Source of the DNA: UBA5216 sp043743335
GTDB lineage: Bacteria > Pseudomonadota > Gammaproteobacteria > Burkholderiales > SG8-41
Direction of reading: 5' to 3'
DNA length: 64,000 nucleotides
Assembly (NCBI GenBank): GCA_043743335.1
Contig: JAYTWR010000127.1
Location: 1 to 64,000, forward strand
Below the pieces are notes generated by a model, which ran no database searches, had not been told where the DNA came from, and worked only from the letters and a program-made list of their open reading frames with translations. Of this stretch, positions 1 to 7,812 are shown one piece after another (the stretch's first letter is position 1; every line of letters starts with the position of its first letter). Made by a program: the position numbers and the translations under genes.

Positions 1-18
1 GGGCTAATCTATGCACAC
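1..18 (+). repeat. IS left terminal inverted repeat
   Basis: GGGCTAATCTATGCACAC is the exact reverse complement of 1499-1516. Similarity continues weakly for a few bases inward (ATCTTTC against TTCTCCC). Confidence 0.9.
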
Positions 19-111
19 ATCTTTCTGCGGGGGTCATGAGGAGATAAGTTGTACAAATCTGCGCTATTGGGTAATCTCCGGCCAATGATAACCACAAGCG
101 GAGAGAATTAG

Positions 112-1513
112 ATGAAATCGGCGCAAAGCGTAGGGGAAAAGGCATTCTACGATGTGGGTGATTTTGGTGATGCGCGTTTAAAAAAACGGTGCTGTTCTGT
201 TCCAGCGCATGGTATCGCAGCAAACCGTGTGTTTGCGGCAACTGGCGGGAAACCGGGCGCGGGAAGTTCAATTCGGCCGCTGGCTCGCGAATGACAAAGT
301 GAGCGCTGAGGCGTTGCTCGCCACTGCCTACGCCCGTACCGGGGCGGTTGCGGCGGGGCGGCATGTGCTGGCGATTCAGGACACCAGTGAACTGAACCAT
401 CAAGCCCATGCTGGGCGCGTGCGCGGCTTGGGGACGGTGGGCAATGGCAGCGACCTCGGTATGTTTATCCATCCGCTGCTGGCCGTTGATGCGACGGATG
501 GCGCCTGCCTTGGATTGGCGCACCTGCATCATTGGGTACGAACGACAAAAGCGGACCCCAATTACCGGCGACTGCCGATAGAGCGCAAGGAATCCTACCG
601 TTGGCTTAAGGTAGCCGAAGCCGGCAAAAAATGCCTGTCTGAGGCGGCCCTGGTGACCATCGTTGCCGACCGGGAAAGCGACATTTACGAAGAATGGGCA
701 CGACTGCCCGATGCGCGCACCCACCTGCTCACCCGCGTTTGCCGCGACCGCACCCTGGCCACGGGCGGCAAACTTTATGCGTGGATTGATGCCCAGCCCG
801 TGCAAGGCCACTATAGCGTTGAGGTGCCGGCCCGTCCGGGCAAGCGCAGCGCCCACCGGGCGCGGCTGTCGGTACGCTTTGGACGTATCGTGATCAAACG
901 TCCCGCCTCCTGCCCGGACAAGCAGGCGCCCAAACGGATCGAGTTGAGCGTGATTGAGGTCAAGGAATTGCCCGACAGCGTTATCGGCAATGAAGAACCG
1001 ATACACTGGCGATTGCTGACCACACATCCCATAGCGTGCTTTGAGGATGCCTTGCGCTGCGTGGGCTGGTACCGGCAGCGCTGGCATATCGAACAACTGT
1101 TCAGAACCTTGAAGCAGCAGGGACTGAAGGTTGAATCCAGCCAAGTTGAAACCGCAACCGGGTTGACGAAGTTGGCCTGTCTGGCAGTCCAGGCGGCGGT
1201 GCGCATCCTGCAACTGACTCTGGCTCGTGATGGGCAGCATGCGGCCCAAGCCAGCGACGTGTTCGAGGCGCAGGAGATTGATATCTTGCAGCGTATACTG
1301 CCGACACTGGAGGGAAAGACGCCAAAGCAGAAGAACCCACATCCCCCCGGCTCTCTCGCCCAAGCCACATGGGTAGTAGCTCGGTTGGGTGGCTGGAAAG
1401 GATATGCCTCCGAGGCCAAGCCCGGCCCCATTACCATGCTCCGTGGTTTGCAGCGTATGGAAGCTATCTACCATGGCTGGAAATTGGCTATGGGAGAAGT
1501 GTGCATAGATTAG
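112..1513 (+). CDS. IS4-family transposase, reading frame interrupted near the N terminus
   Basis: The transposase would cut and paste the surrounding insertion sequence by DDE chemistry. Residues visible are the first Asp in AIQDTSELNH, the second Asp in VADRESDIY, and the C-terminal signature YRQRWHIEQLFRTLK, which fits Y-x2-R-x3-E-x6-K exactly. The N-terminal stretch (112 to about 180, reading DVGDFGDARLKK) and the catalytic part (open from 188, first ATG at 209, to 1513) lie in different frames. The change happens at a run of seven A residues at 180-186; one fewer A would join the two parts into one open frame. This could be a disabling one-base insertion, or the A run could permit transcriptional slippage. 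A protein starting at ATG 209 would lack only the extreme N terminus, which in Tn5 contacts the DNA ends. Function as a transposase is secure; activity is uncertain. Confidence 0.85.
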
Positions 1514-1516
1514 CCC
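1499..1516 (-). repeat. IS right terminal inverted repeat
   Basis: GTGTGCATAGATTAGCCC, exact complement of the left end. It overlaps the last codons and the stop of the transposase gene. Confidence 0.9.
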
Positions 1517-1578
1517 TCTGGGAGAGGGTTGGGGTGAGGGAGGCATTCGCTATCTTTTGCCCCGGACTGAATAGATGC
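1517..1578 (+). repeat. Right half of a REP/MITE-like element interrupted by the IS
   Basis: These 62 bases align with 10841-10901, the right arm of the MITE described there: both begin with a GGGAGAGGG arm, continue with GGGGTGAGGG and end with the terminal sequence CTGAATAGA. The terminal bases here are TGC instead of GAC. The left half is missing because the IS lies directly upstream, and any left portion would fall outside the window. Confidence 0.65.
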
Positions 1579-1586
1579 ATAAATAC

Positions 1587-1605
1587 TAACTAATTGATTT
1601 TTATG
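1587..1605 (+). repeat. IHF-like AT-rich repeat, copy 1
   Basis: TAACTAATTGATTTTT followed directly by the ATG of the acyl-CoA dehydrogenase. The complement AATCAATTAGTTA fits WATCARNNNNTTR. It occupies the position where a ribosome binding site is expected and no Shine-Dalgarno sequence is visible. Confidence 0.7.
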
Positions 1606-2769
1606 AACTTTTCCCTTACCGACGATCAGTGCATCATCCGCGCCGCCATCGAAAAAATCTGCCAGAAATTCGATGACGCGTACTGGCTGAAAAAGGACAA
1701 AGAAGGCGGCTTCCCTGCGGACTTTCACGCGGCCTTTGCGCGCGACGGCTGGCTGGGCATCGCCATGCCGCAGGCGTACGGCGGTGCGGGGCTGGGCATC
1801 ACTGAAGCCGCATTGATGATGCAGGCGGTATCCGAATCCGGCGCGGGGTTCTCCGGCGCATCCGCGCTACACATGAACATCTTCGGCCTGCACTCGGTGG
1901 TGGTCTACGGCAGCGATGAACAGAAAAAACGTTTTCTGCCACCGATGATTGAAGGCCGCGACAAAGCCTGCTTTGGCGTCACCGAGCCCAACACGGGTTT
2001 GAATACGGCCATGCTCAAAACCAAAGCGGAGCGCCACGGCAATCACTACATCGTACATGGCCAAAAAATATGGACCACCACCGCGCAAGTCACCAACAAA
2101 ATGTTGCTACTCGCGCGCACCACGCCTATCGATAGCGGTACCAGACCTATCGACGGCCTGACGTTGTTCTACACCGACATGGATCGCAGCCACGTCGAAG
2201 TGCGCGAGATCGAAAAAATGGGCCGCAAGGCTGTCGATTCCAACCAAGTGTTCATCGACGGCCTCAAAGTGCCTGTTGAAGACCGCATCGGCGAAGAAGG
2301 CAAAGGCTTTCGCTACATCCTCGATAGCCTCAATCCCGAGCGCATCCTCGTCGCCGCCGAAGCGGTGGGCTTGGGCAAAGTTGCACTACAACGCGCCGCC
2401 AAATACGCGCGCGAGCGTGTGGTGTTCGACCGCCCCATCGGCCAGAACCAATCCATACAGCACCCACTGGCCGAACGCTGGATGGAGTTGGAAGCCGCGG
2501 AATTAATGACCTACAAAGCCGCGTGGCTCTACGACAGCAAGCAACCTTGTGGCGCAGAGGCCAATGCCGCCAAATATCTGGCAGGCGAAGCGGGCTTCAA
2601 ATCCTGCGAAACCGCCATGCTCACCCACGGCGGCATGGGCTACGCCAAGGAATTTCATATCGAACGTTATCTGCGCGAATCGATGATTCCCCGCCTAGCG
2701 CCGGTGAGCATGCAAATGATTTTGTGCTTTATTGCGGAGAAGGTACTGGGGTTGCCGAAGTCTTATTGA
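1603..2769 (+). CDS. Acyl-CoA dehydrogenase
   Basis: A flavin-dependent acyl-CoA dehydrogenase of 388 residues, which would introduce the alpha-beta double bond into an acyl-CoA thioester and pass electrons to ETF. Family signatures are both present: CFGVTEPNTGLNT near residue 125 (FAD-binding strand region) and HGGMGYAKEFHIERYLRE near the C terminus. Length is normal for the family. The ATG at 1603 is chosen over a TTG at 1594 because homologues begin with a similar N terminus (FSLTDDQ). The gene stands alone between the insertion sequence and a converging nitrilase gene, so the substrate cannot be inferred from context. Confidence 0.9.
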   Translation: MNFSLTDDQCIIRAAIEKICQKFDDAYWLKKDKEGGFPADFHAAFARDGWLGIAMPQAYGGAGLGITEAALMMQAVSESGAGFSGASALHMNIFGLHSVVVYGSDEQKKRFLPPMIEGRDKACFGVTEPNTGLNTAMLKTKAERHGNHYIVHGQKIWTTTAQVTNKMLLLARTTPIDSGTRPIDGLTLFYTDMDRSHVEVREIEKMGRKAVDSNQVFIDGLKVPVEDRIGEEGKGFRYILDSLNPERILVAAEAVGLGKVALQRAAKYARERVVFDRPIGQNQSIQHPLAERWMELEAAELMTYKAAWLYDSKQPCGAEANAAKYLAGEAGFKSCETAMLTHGGMGYAKEFHIERYLRESMIPRLAPVSMQMILCFIAEKVLGLPKSY

Positions 2770-2789
2770 TTCAAGGTCAACAACTCTAA

Positions 2790-2910
2790 CCACGGAAAAC
2801 ACGGAAAACGTAGAACTGGTTTCCTGGAGGGCACCAATAAGCGAAGCGCATTGCGCCGCATGTTTCGCGCCCGCCAAAAAAGGTGCAATGCACTCCGTTT
2901 ATTGCACCCT
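2790..2910. repeat. Intergenic REP-like hairpins
   Basis: Between two converging genes there are two related inverted repeats: GGCACCAAT...ATTGCGCC (2830-2857, loop AAGCGAAGCGC) and GGTGCAAT...ATTGCACC (2882-2908). They share the pattern GGYGCAAT/ATTGCRCC. A relic CCACGGAAAACACGGAAAAC lies upstream at about 2792. The hairpins lie in the position expected for bidirectional termination, but no T tract follows. Confidence 0.5.
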
Positions 2911-3757
2911 ACAAAAACAACCGATCATGCGTTAACGACGGAATCATCCCGCGCACCTTCACCACCCGCGCCACATCTATCTCGGCATACACAATCCCCG
3001 GCAATTCCCCGCCATCAGCGATCACCTCGCCCCACGGGTTGACCACCAGCGAATGGCCAAAGGTCTGCCGATTGCCCGCATGCTCGCCACACATCGCAGG
3101 CGCAATCACATAACAACCGTTTTCAATCGCACGCGCCTGCAACAACGGATGCCAGTGCGCCTTACCAGTCTGGCGTTGAAACGATGAGGGCACGGTAATG
3201 ATTTGCGCGCCCGCTTGCGCCAGCGTGCGAAAGAGATGCGGAAAACGCAGGTCGTAGCAAATGGTAAGCCCCACTTTGCCCAGCGGCGTTTCCACCGCCA
3301 CCGCTTTGTCACCGGGGCGATAAGCGGAAGATTCGCGGATCACCTTGCCGTCGGGCAGCGTGACATCGAACATGTGTATCTTGTCGTAGGTGGCCGCCAC
3401 GACACCAGCGTCGCTGACGAGGAACGAGCGATTGATGATGCGGGTGTCGGTTTCATCATTGGCGCGCAGCGTAAGCGAACCCATCAGAAGCCACACTTTC
3501 AACTCGCTCGCCAGCGCCTTCAATGCCACCAACGGCGCGCCGCCATCGGCTGGCAAGGCGTTGTCGCGCATCACGCGCCCGCTGCCGTCCATCATCAAGG
3601 TGTATTCGGGGGTGAGTATCCATTGCGCGCCGTTGGCAGCGGCCTCGCGAACCATGGTTGTTACGGTAGCCAGATTAGCCGCAAGGTCATTGCCGGTGTT
3701 GGCCTGCAAGCAGGCGATTTTGGTTTTGTCGGTTTTTTGCATAGGGCTATTGTGCAT
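2909..3757 (-). CDS. Carbon-nitrogen hydrolase, nitrilase superfamily (Nit2/omega-amidase-like)
   Basis: A 282-residue nitrilase-superfamily hydrolase. The Glu-Lys-Cys catalytic triad is visible: Glu in TPEYT (about residue 50), Lys in YDKIHMFD (about 130) and Cys in ICYDLRFP (about 165). The KIHMFD and CYDLRFP context resembles the Nit1/Nit2 branch, which hydrolyses deaminated glutathione or omega-amides, rather than nitrile hydrolysis proper. A second possible start is the Met at 3742; neither start has a convincing ribosome binding site. It is divergent from the dehydrogenase at 3861, with about 100 bases between them. Exact substrate is not determined by sequence. Confidence 0.85.
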   Translation of the reverse strand: MHNSPMQKTDKTKIACLQANTGNDLAANLATVTTMVREAAANGAQWILTPEYTLMMDGSGRVMRDNALPADGGAPLVALKALASELKVWLLMGSLTLRANDETDTRIINRSFLVSDAGVVAATYDKIHMFDVTLPDGKVIRESSAYRPGDKAVAVETPLGKVGLTICYDLRFPHLFRTLAQAGAQIITVPSSFQRQTGKAHWHPLLQARAIENGCYVIAPAMCGEHAGNRQTFGHSLVVNPWGEVIADGGELPGIVYAEIDVARVVKVRGMIPSLTHDRLFL

Positions 3758-3860
3758 GAGTCAAGCATTGCGCGAAAGCGCGCGAAGTGGAATCATCCGT
3801 GCTTCGCAATTTCACCTCATTCACCTCTGTGGCAAGATTTGGTTTTTAAAGGAGACAGCC

Positions 3861-4931
3861 GTGCTAAAAATAGGCGTATTACTGGGCGACGATATCGGCT
3901 TGGAAGTGGTTCCCGAGGCCGTCAAATGCATGAAAGCCGCCGCCGCTAAAACCGGCATGCAGGCGGAGTGGATCGATTTGCCCATCGGCAAGCGCGGGCA
4001 CGAGTTGCATGGTGATACGTCGCCGAAGATCACGCTGGAAACACTGAAAACCTGCGACGGCTGGATCTGCGGCCCCATCGGCCACAACGCCTATCCGCGC
4101 AACGACCCGACGTGGGTGATGCCCGCACTGCGCAAGAAGTTTGAGCTGTTCGCCAATGTGAAGCCGGTGCGCTCGTACCCCAACCTGCCGTCGATCCACA
4201 AGGACGTGGACATTGTGTTCCTGCGCGAAACCACCGAGGGCATGTTGTCCTCGTCGCTGGTGGTGGCGGGCGCGGGCGAGTTCCGTCCCAATGACGAAAT
4301 CTCTATTGGCATGCGCGTGGTCACGCGCAAGGGTGCCAGCCGCGTGGCGCGCGAGGCTTTTGAAATTGCCCGCACGCGCAAGAAAAAAATTGTCACCTGC
4401 GTACACAAAGAGCCGGTGTATCGGCTGGTGTGCGGCATGTTCGCCGAAGAGCACCGCAAGATGGCCAAAGAATACCCGGACGTGACGTTAAACGAAGTGC
4501 TGGTCGACGGCTTTGCGATGAAGCTGGTGATGAAGCCACAGCAGTTTGACGTGGTGGTCACCACCAATCAGTTTGGCGACATCCTCACTGACGAAGGCGC
4601 AGGCTTGGTCGGTGGCTTGGGCCTTGCGCCGGGCTTGGTGTGTGGCGAGAAGCAAGCCATGGCGCAGGCCACGCATGGCTCCGCCCCCGACATCGCGGGC
4701 CAAAACATTGCCAACCCTTACGCCATGATTATGTCCGGCCAAATGTTATTGGCGTGGCTCGGCCGCAAGCGCAATGACGCTGCTGCTACCGCCGCCGCAA
4801 AAATTTTGGATGACGCAGTCGAGCGTGTGATCGCCGAAGCCAAGCATCTCACCGGCGACTTGGGCGGCAAAGCCACGACCAGCGGCTTTGGTGACGCCAT
4901 TGTCGCGGCCATGAACGCAGAGACGAAATAA
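3861..4931 (+). CDS. Isocitrate/isopropylmalate/tartrate dehydrogenase-family protein
   Basis: A 356-residue NAD(P)-dependent beta-decarboxylating dehydrogenase. The family signature NQFGDILTDEGAGLVGG (metal and substrate binding) and the nucleotide-binding HGSAPDIAGQNIANP are both clear. The substrate-recognition segment reads RETTEGML rather than the RENTE of typical isocitrate dehydrogenases or RELTGG of isopropylmalate dehydrogenase, so the substrate is unassigned. GTG at 3861 is the start because AAAGGAGA lies 7 bases upstream and the N-terminal LKIGVLLGDDIG matches the family; open sequence upstream is antisense to the amidase gene. A hairpin terminator follows. Confidence 0.85.
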   Translation: MLKIGVLLGDDIGLEVVPEAVKCMKAAAAKTGMQAEWIDLPIGKRGHELHGDTSPKITLETLKTCDGWICGPIGHNAYPRNDPTWVMPALRKKFELFANVKPVRSYPNLPSIHKDVDIVFLRETTEGMLSSSLVVAGAGEFRPNDEISIGMRVVTRKGASRVAREAFEIARTRKKKIVTCVHKEPVYRLVCGMFAEEHRKMAKEYPDVTLNEVLVDGFAMKLVMKPQQFDVVVTTNQFGDILTDEGAGLVGGLGLAPGLVCGEKQAMAQATHGSAPDIAGQNIANPYAMIMSGQMLLAWLGRKRNDAAATAAAKILDDAVERVIAEAKHLTGDLGGKATTSGFGDAIVAAMNAETK

Positions 4932-4935
4932 CTCA

Positions 4936-4957
4936 ATTAAATCAATTAGTTAGTTAC
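4936..4957 (-). repeat. IHF-like AT-rich repeat, copy 2
   Basis: AAATCAATTAGTTAGTTAC, 7 bases after the stop codon of the dehydrogenase. Exact match to WATCARNNNNTTR at 4940-4952. Confidence 0.7.
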
Positions 4958-4972
4958 ACTTAAGCCGCTTTA

Positions 4973-5002
4973 GACCACGCTGCGGCGTGGTCTTTTATTT
5001 TT
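4973..5002 (+). terminator. Rho-independent terminator
   Basis: GACCACGC, loop TGCG, GCGTGGTC (perfect 8-bp stem) followed by TTTTATTTTTT. It follows the dehydrogenase gene on the plus strand. Confidence 0.85.
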
Positions 5003-5027
5003 TAAAAAGCATTTCATGACCATCTAA

Positions 5028-5325
5028 CTATCGCCCGTGAGGCAGGGCTGGACGACTCCGCATTCCCGCTTGATCCCGGCGCTGATGCAACGCTCGGCGG
5101 CATGTGTGCCACAGCGCCTCCGGCACCAACGCCGTGCGCTACGGCACCATGCGCGAAAACGTGCTGGGCCCGACAATGGTGCTGCCCGATGGGCGCATCG
5201 TCAAAACCGGGGGGCTGATTGTAGAAGCGACGTTGCACCGGTATCCGCAACCCGAAGCCGCCACCTGCGCGTATCCCAATATCAACGCCGCCGTACGCAC
5301 CGTACTTCAAACCATAGCTGTTTAA
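5028..5325 (+). pseudogene. Remnant of a GlcD-type FAD-linked oxidase
   Basis: Conceptual translation shows pieces of a glycolate/D-lactate dehydrogenase FAD domain. REAGLDDSAFPLDPGADATLGG lies in one frame (from about 5035), then CHSASGTNAVRYGTMREN...LPDGRIVKTGG in the next frame, then directly LIVEATLHRYPQPEA. Intact homologues have a long segment between the TGG and the last piece, so there is both a frameshift near 5105 and an internal deletion near 5210. Both N-terminal and C-terminal domains of the enzyme are missing. It is a dead fragment. Confidence 0.75.
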
Positions 5326-5356
5326 TCGCGGCAAGGTGATCTGAATGTATTGTTAC

Positions 5357-5374
5357 TAACTAATTGATTTAATT
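5357..5374 (+). repeat. IHF-like AT-rich repeat, copy 3
   Basis: TAACTAATTGATTTAATT, about 30 bases after the GlcD remnant and about 27 bases upstream of the -35 box of the vapBC promoter. The complement is an exact WATCARNNNNTTR match. Confidence 0.7.
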
Positions 5375-5400
5375 CATAAAATTTATAGACTACGCGAATA

Positions 5401-5440
5401 TTGACAAGACCATCCTGACGTATATACTTAACATATATCT
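5401..5440 (+). promoter_or_regulatory. Promoter and candidate VapB operator of vapBC
   Basis: TTGACA at 5401-5406, 16 bases, TATACT at 5423-5428, a near-consensus sigma-70 promoter. The -10 region lies in the imperfect palindrome GTATATACTTAACATATATC, a plausible autoregulatory site for the toxin-antitoxin complex. Confidence 0.7.
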
Positions 5441-5459
5441 ATTTTATTTGAGGTGCCCC

Positions 5460-5690
5460 GTGACCCACGCGCGCGTCTTTCAATCAGGCAACAGCCAGGC
5501 CGTAAGGCTGCCCAAGGCTTTTCGCATCAACGCCGACCGGGTGGAAATTTTCCGCCGGGGTGACGAGATCGTATTGCGCGAACAGCCGCTCAACGCCGCC
5601 GCGATTTTTGACGTGCTGGCCACACTGCCCGACGACTTCATGGCCGATGGCCGCGACGACACGCCGCCGCAAACGCGCGAAGGCCTATGA
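5460..5690 (+). CDS. vapB: VapB-type antitoxin (AbrB/MazE-like domain)
   Basis: A 76-residue antitoxin. The first 45 residues (ARVFQSGNSQAVRLPKAFR...VEIFRRGDEIVLR) form the swapped-hairpin AbrB/SpoVT DNA-binding fold typical of VapB; the remainder is a toxin-wrapping tail. GTG at 5460 is the start because GAGG lies 6 bases upstream. Its stop overlaps the toxin start (ATGA at 5687-5690), indicating translational coupling. Family knowledge: the antitoxin neutralises VapC and represses the operon. Confidence 0.88.
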   Translation: MTHARVFQSGNSQAVRLPKAFRINADRVEIFRRGDEIVLREQPLNAAAIFDVLATLPDDFMADGRDDTPPQTREGL

Positions 5691-6100
5691 TGGCGGTGCG
5701 CTATTTGCTCGACACCAACATCTGCATCTACATCGCCAAGAACACCCACCCCGCCCTGCGCGAACGCTTTACCCGCCACCAAGCCACCGAGTTGGCGATG
5801 TCGGTGATCACGCTGGGTGAATTGCGCTTCGGCGCGGAAAAAAGCCAGTCGCGCGAACGCGCCCTGCGCGCGATTGAGGAACTCGAAGCTGTCATTCAGA
5901 CCGCGCCGCTGCCACAAGCCACCGGCCTGCATTACGGGCAAATTCGCGCCAACTTGCAGGCACGCGGACTGCCCATCGGCAACAACGATTTGTGGCTGGC
6001 CGCCCACGCACGCGCCGAGGGCTGGATACTCGTCACCAACAACGCGCGTGAATTCGCGCGGGTCGATGGCTTGCAGATTGAAAACTGGGTGGAGGGCTAA
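5687..6100 (+). CDS. vapC: VapC-type PIN-domain ribonuclease toxin
   Basis: A 137-residue PIN-domain toxin, expected to cleave specific RNAs (often initiator tRNA or 23S rRNA) when the antitoxin is lost. The acidic metal-binding residues are in place: Asp in YLLDTNICIY (residue 9), Glu in TLGELRFGAE (about 46), Asp in GNNDLWLAAH (about 103) and the final TNNAREFARV motif, where Asn replaces the usual Asp of TxD. Length is normal. It forms an operon with vapB by 4-bp overlap, and its stop overlaps by 4 bp the stop of the converging CHASE2-TIR gene. Confidence 0.9.
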   Translation: MMAVRYLLDTNICIYIAKNTHPALRERFTRHQATELAMSVITLGELRFGAEKSQSRERALRAIEELEAVIQTAPLPQATGLHYGQIRANLQARGLPIGNNDLWLAAHARAEGWILVTNNAREFARVDGLQIENWVEG

Positions 6101-7677
6101 CGTCCCTCCTCCACCGCCCGCGCCACCGCCGCCAGCAAGTCTTCCACCTTCTCCGCATCCGTCGCCTGCACCTTCTGATAAATCGCCGGCACCGCGTCCA
6201 TTGGCATACGCGTCAATGGCAGCATCGTCAGCAGGCCGCTGCTGCGCCGCTGTTCAGCGAAGGCGAGTTCGTCGCGGCATTGCGGGCTTTCAAAGTAGCG
6301 CGAGGTATACACCGGCAAAAACACGCGCGAGCCGGCGATGGCGCGGTCGATTTCGCGCTTCCAGTCGCGCCCGCCGCGTATGCTGCCCTCGTCGAAGAAC
6401 ACCTTGAACGGCGTGCCATCGGCGTGCGTGGCCGCGAGCAGCGGCGCGTGGATATGTTGTTTGACCCACGTGGTGTTTTCCGGCGGCTGATGCGCATAAC
6501 TCACAAACACGTCGTATTCGACCGGCGCGGCTTCCTCGGCTGCGCGCGCGTCGTAGAGCGCGTCGGCGGCGGCGTCATGCGCACGGCGCCAGCACAGCAC
6601 CGCCGCCACCAGCACCGAAATCCACGCCAGCGTGCCGGGCAACGCCATGCGCTGCGCGTAGAACACCCCCCACAGCGCCACCCACGCCAGCAGCCCCGCC
6701 ACTACCGCCGTCAGCGCCACGCCGGTCAGCCGGCGCGGCAGCGCAGCGGGCGTGCTCACGCGGCGTGCGAGGCGGTAACCGAAAAAGAACGTCAACGCCG
6801 TCAACAACGCCAGCGACAGCGGCATGCCCACCAGCACGGCAGGATGCGTCAGCGGCGCAACACCCCGCCCCGAGCCTTGCGCGGATAAATCCGACACTGC
6901 CCACGCCAGCAACTCCGGGCCGGGGCGATCCAGCGGATTTTTGCGGTCTTCGGTAAAGCTGCCGATAATCACCCGCTTGTCGCGCAGGCCGCCGGCGGGC
7001 AGAGGTTGCACAGCTTTGTCGCAGCGCCCTTCCCGCGAATAACAGTAAGTCGCCGCGGCGGTTTCACGCGCATCGCCCAGCGGCAACACCAGCCGCCGCG
7101 GCAGGCTCGCCGCCAGTTCCTGCGCATTATCGTGCAAGGCCACCGGTAGCGCGGGCCGGTTGTCGGGGCCATCGGTCACGTCGTACCACAGCACCCCGCC
7201 CGCATGCGCAATGCGCGTGTGGCCGAAATTGTCCATATGCCGCGCGTAGACCTCAGACAAATGCTCCGCCATGTAATCCGCGTTCACCGGCTGCCCCGCG
7301 TCGCCCAAACTCACCACCGCAAAGGCGCGCACTCGCGCGCGGCGCAGCGCCTCCAGCCCGGCGATCAGCGCCGCGCCGCCGGCAGGGTTCTTGAAAAAAT
7401 GAAAATCCAGTATCACTTCGCGCGGTGCCTGAGTCGGATCGCGCACGAGTTTCTGCATCAACTCACCCAACTCACGCCGTAGCGGCTCGGGGTTGTCCTG
7501 CGTCTTGAATTCCGGCGGATACGGCACATCGATCAACGCAATGTCCGGCGCCAGCCGCGGTGGATCCAACGCCTGCACGCGGCCAAACAGCCACAAATCC
7601 GCCGCCTGCCACACGCCAAAAAGCCCGCTGGCGATGGCGAGCAGCATGGCGGCGGCGTAGAGGGCCAAGTGTTTCAT
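6097..7677 (-). CDS. CHASE2-like sensor with C-terminal TIR domain
   Basis: A 526-residue membrane protein. It has an N-terminal signal/anchor helix (residues 5-25), an extracytoplasmic region of about 250 residues with CHASE2-like features (IALIDV, EVILDFHF, RVIIGSF, the last being a common CHASE2 ending), three transmembrane helices (about 275-375) and a C-terminal TIR domain (about 395-520). The TIR domain begins EYDVFVSYAH and contains a BB-loop-like VFFDEGSIRGG. The segment SPQCRDELAFAE places a Glu where NAD-cleaving TIR domains have their catalytic residue. The likely role is converting an envelope signal into TIR activity or scaffolding. The FecR-TPR gene lies upstream on the same strand. 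CHASE2 is usually fused to cyclases or kinases; fusion to TIR is unusual to my knowledge. Confidence 0.8.
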   Translation of the reverse strand: MKHLALYAAAMLLAIASGLFGVWQAADLWLFGRVQALDPPRLAPDIALIDVPYPPEFKTQDNPEPLRRELGELMQKLVRDPTQAPREVILDFHFFKNPAGGAALIAGLEALRRARVRAFAVVSLGDAGQPVNADYMAEHLSEVYARHMDNFGHTRIAHAGGVLWYDVTDGPDNRPALPVALHDNAQELAASLPRRLVLPLGDARETAAATYCYSREGRCDKAVQPLPAGGLRDKRVIIGSFTEDRKNPLDRPGPELLAWAVSDLSAQGSGRGVAPLTHPAVLVGMPLSLALLTALTFFFGYRLARRVSTPAALPRRLTGVALTAVVAGLLAWVALWGVFYAQRMALPGTLAWISVLVAAVLCWRRAHDAAADALYDARAAEEAAPVEYDVFVSYAHQPPENTTWVKQHIHAPLLAATHADGTPFKVFFDEGSIRGGRDWKREIDRAIAGSRVFLPVYTSRYFESPQCRDELAFAEQRRSSGLLTMLPLTRMPMDAVPAIYQKVQATDAEKVEDLLAAVARAVEEGR

Positions 7678-7793
7678 GTTGAGGGGTGTTACTGCTTGGC
7701 CCCGGTGTTATGGGTTCCCGCCTGCACCGTAACGACAGGGTGGTTTTGAACGGGCAGACGAAAAGAACGCCAAGACGGTTAAATTATTGTTTT

Positions 7794-7808
7794 AAATCAA
7801 TAAGTTAC
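7794..7808 (-). repeat. IHF-like AT-rich repeat, copy 4
   Basis: AAATCAATAAGTTAC, 4 bases downstream of the stop codon of the minus-strand FecR-TPR gene. Exact WATCARNNNNTTR match; the second T of the spacer is A here. Confidence 0.65.
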
Positions 7809-7812
7809 ATTC

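Larger units (their letters stand above)
1..1516 (+). mobile_element. IS4-family insertion sequence (Tn5/IS50-like transposase)
   Basis: An 18-bp perfect terminal inverted repeat (bases 1-18 and 1499-1516, starting GGGCTAATCTATGCACAC) encloses a single transposase gene with the IS4-family YREK signature. The element therefore measures 1516 bp if base 1 is its true end, and the window begins exactly there, so the left target duplication is not visible. Immediately outside the right end the sequence is the right half of a REP/MITE-like element related to the one at 10769-10901, so the insertion sequence appears to have landed inside that repeat. Family placement rests on the DDE motifs and resemblance to the Tn5 transposase; the exact IS name is not known to me. 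Confidence 0.88.

Noticed and set aside
811..1437. Long minus-strand open frame inside the transposase gene
   Set aside because: It is the complement of a gene with clear IS4-family catalytic motifs and has no family features itself.
3203..3860. Plus-strand open sequence upstream of the IDH/IMDH-family gene
   Set aside because: It is antisense to the nitrilase-family gene, and GTG 3861 has a strong ribosome binding site.
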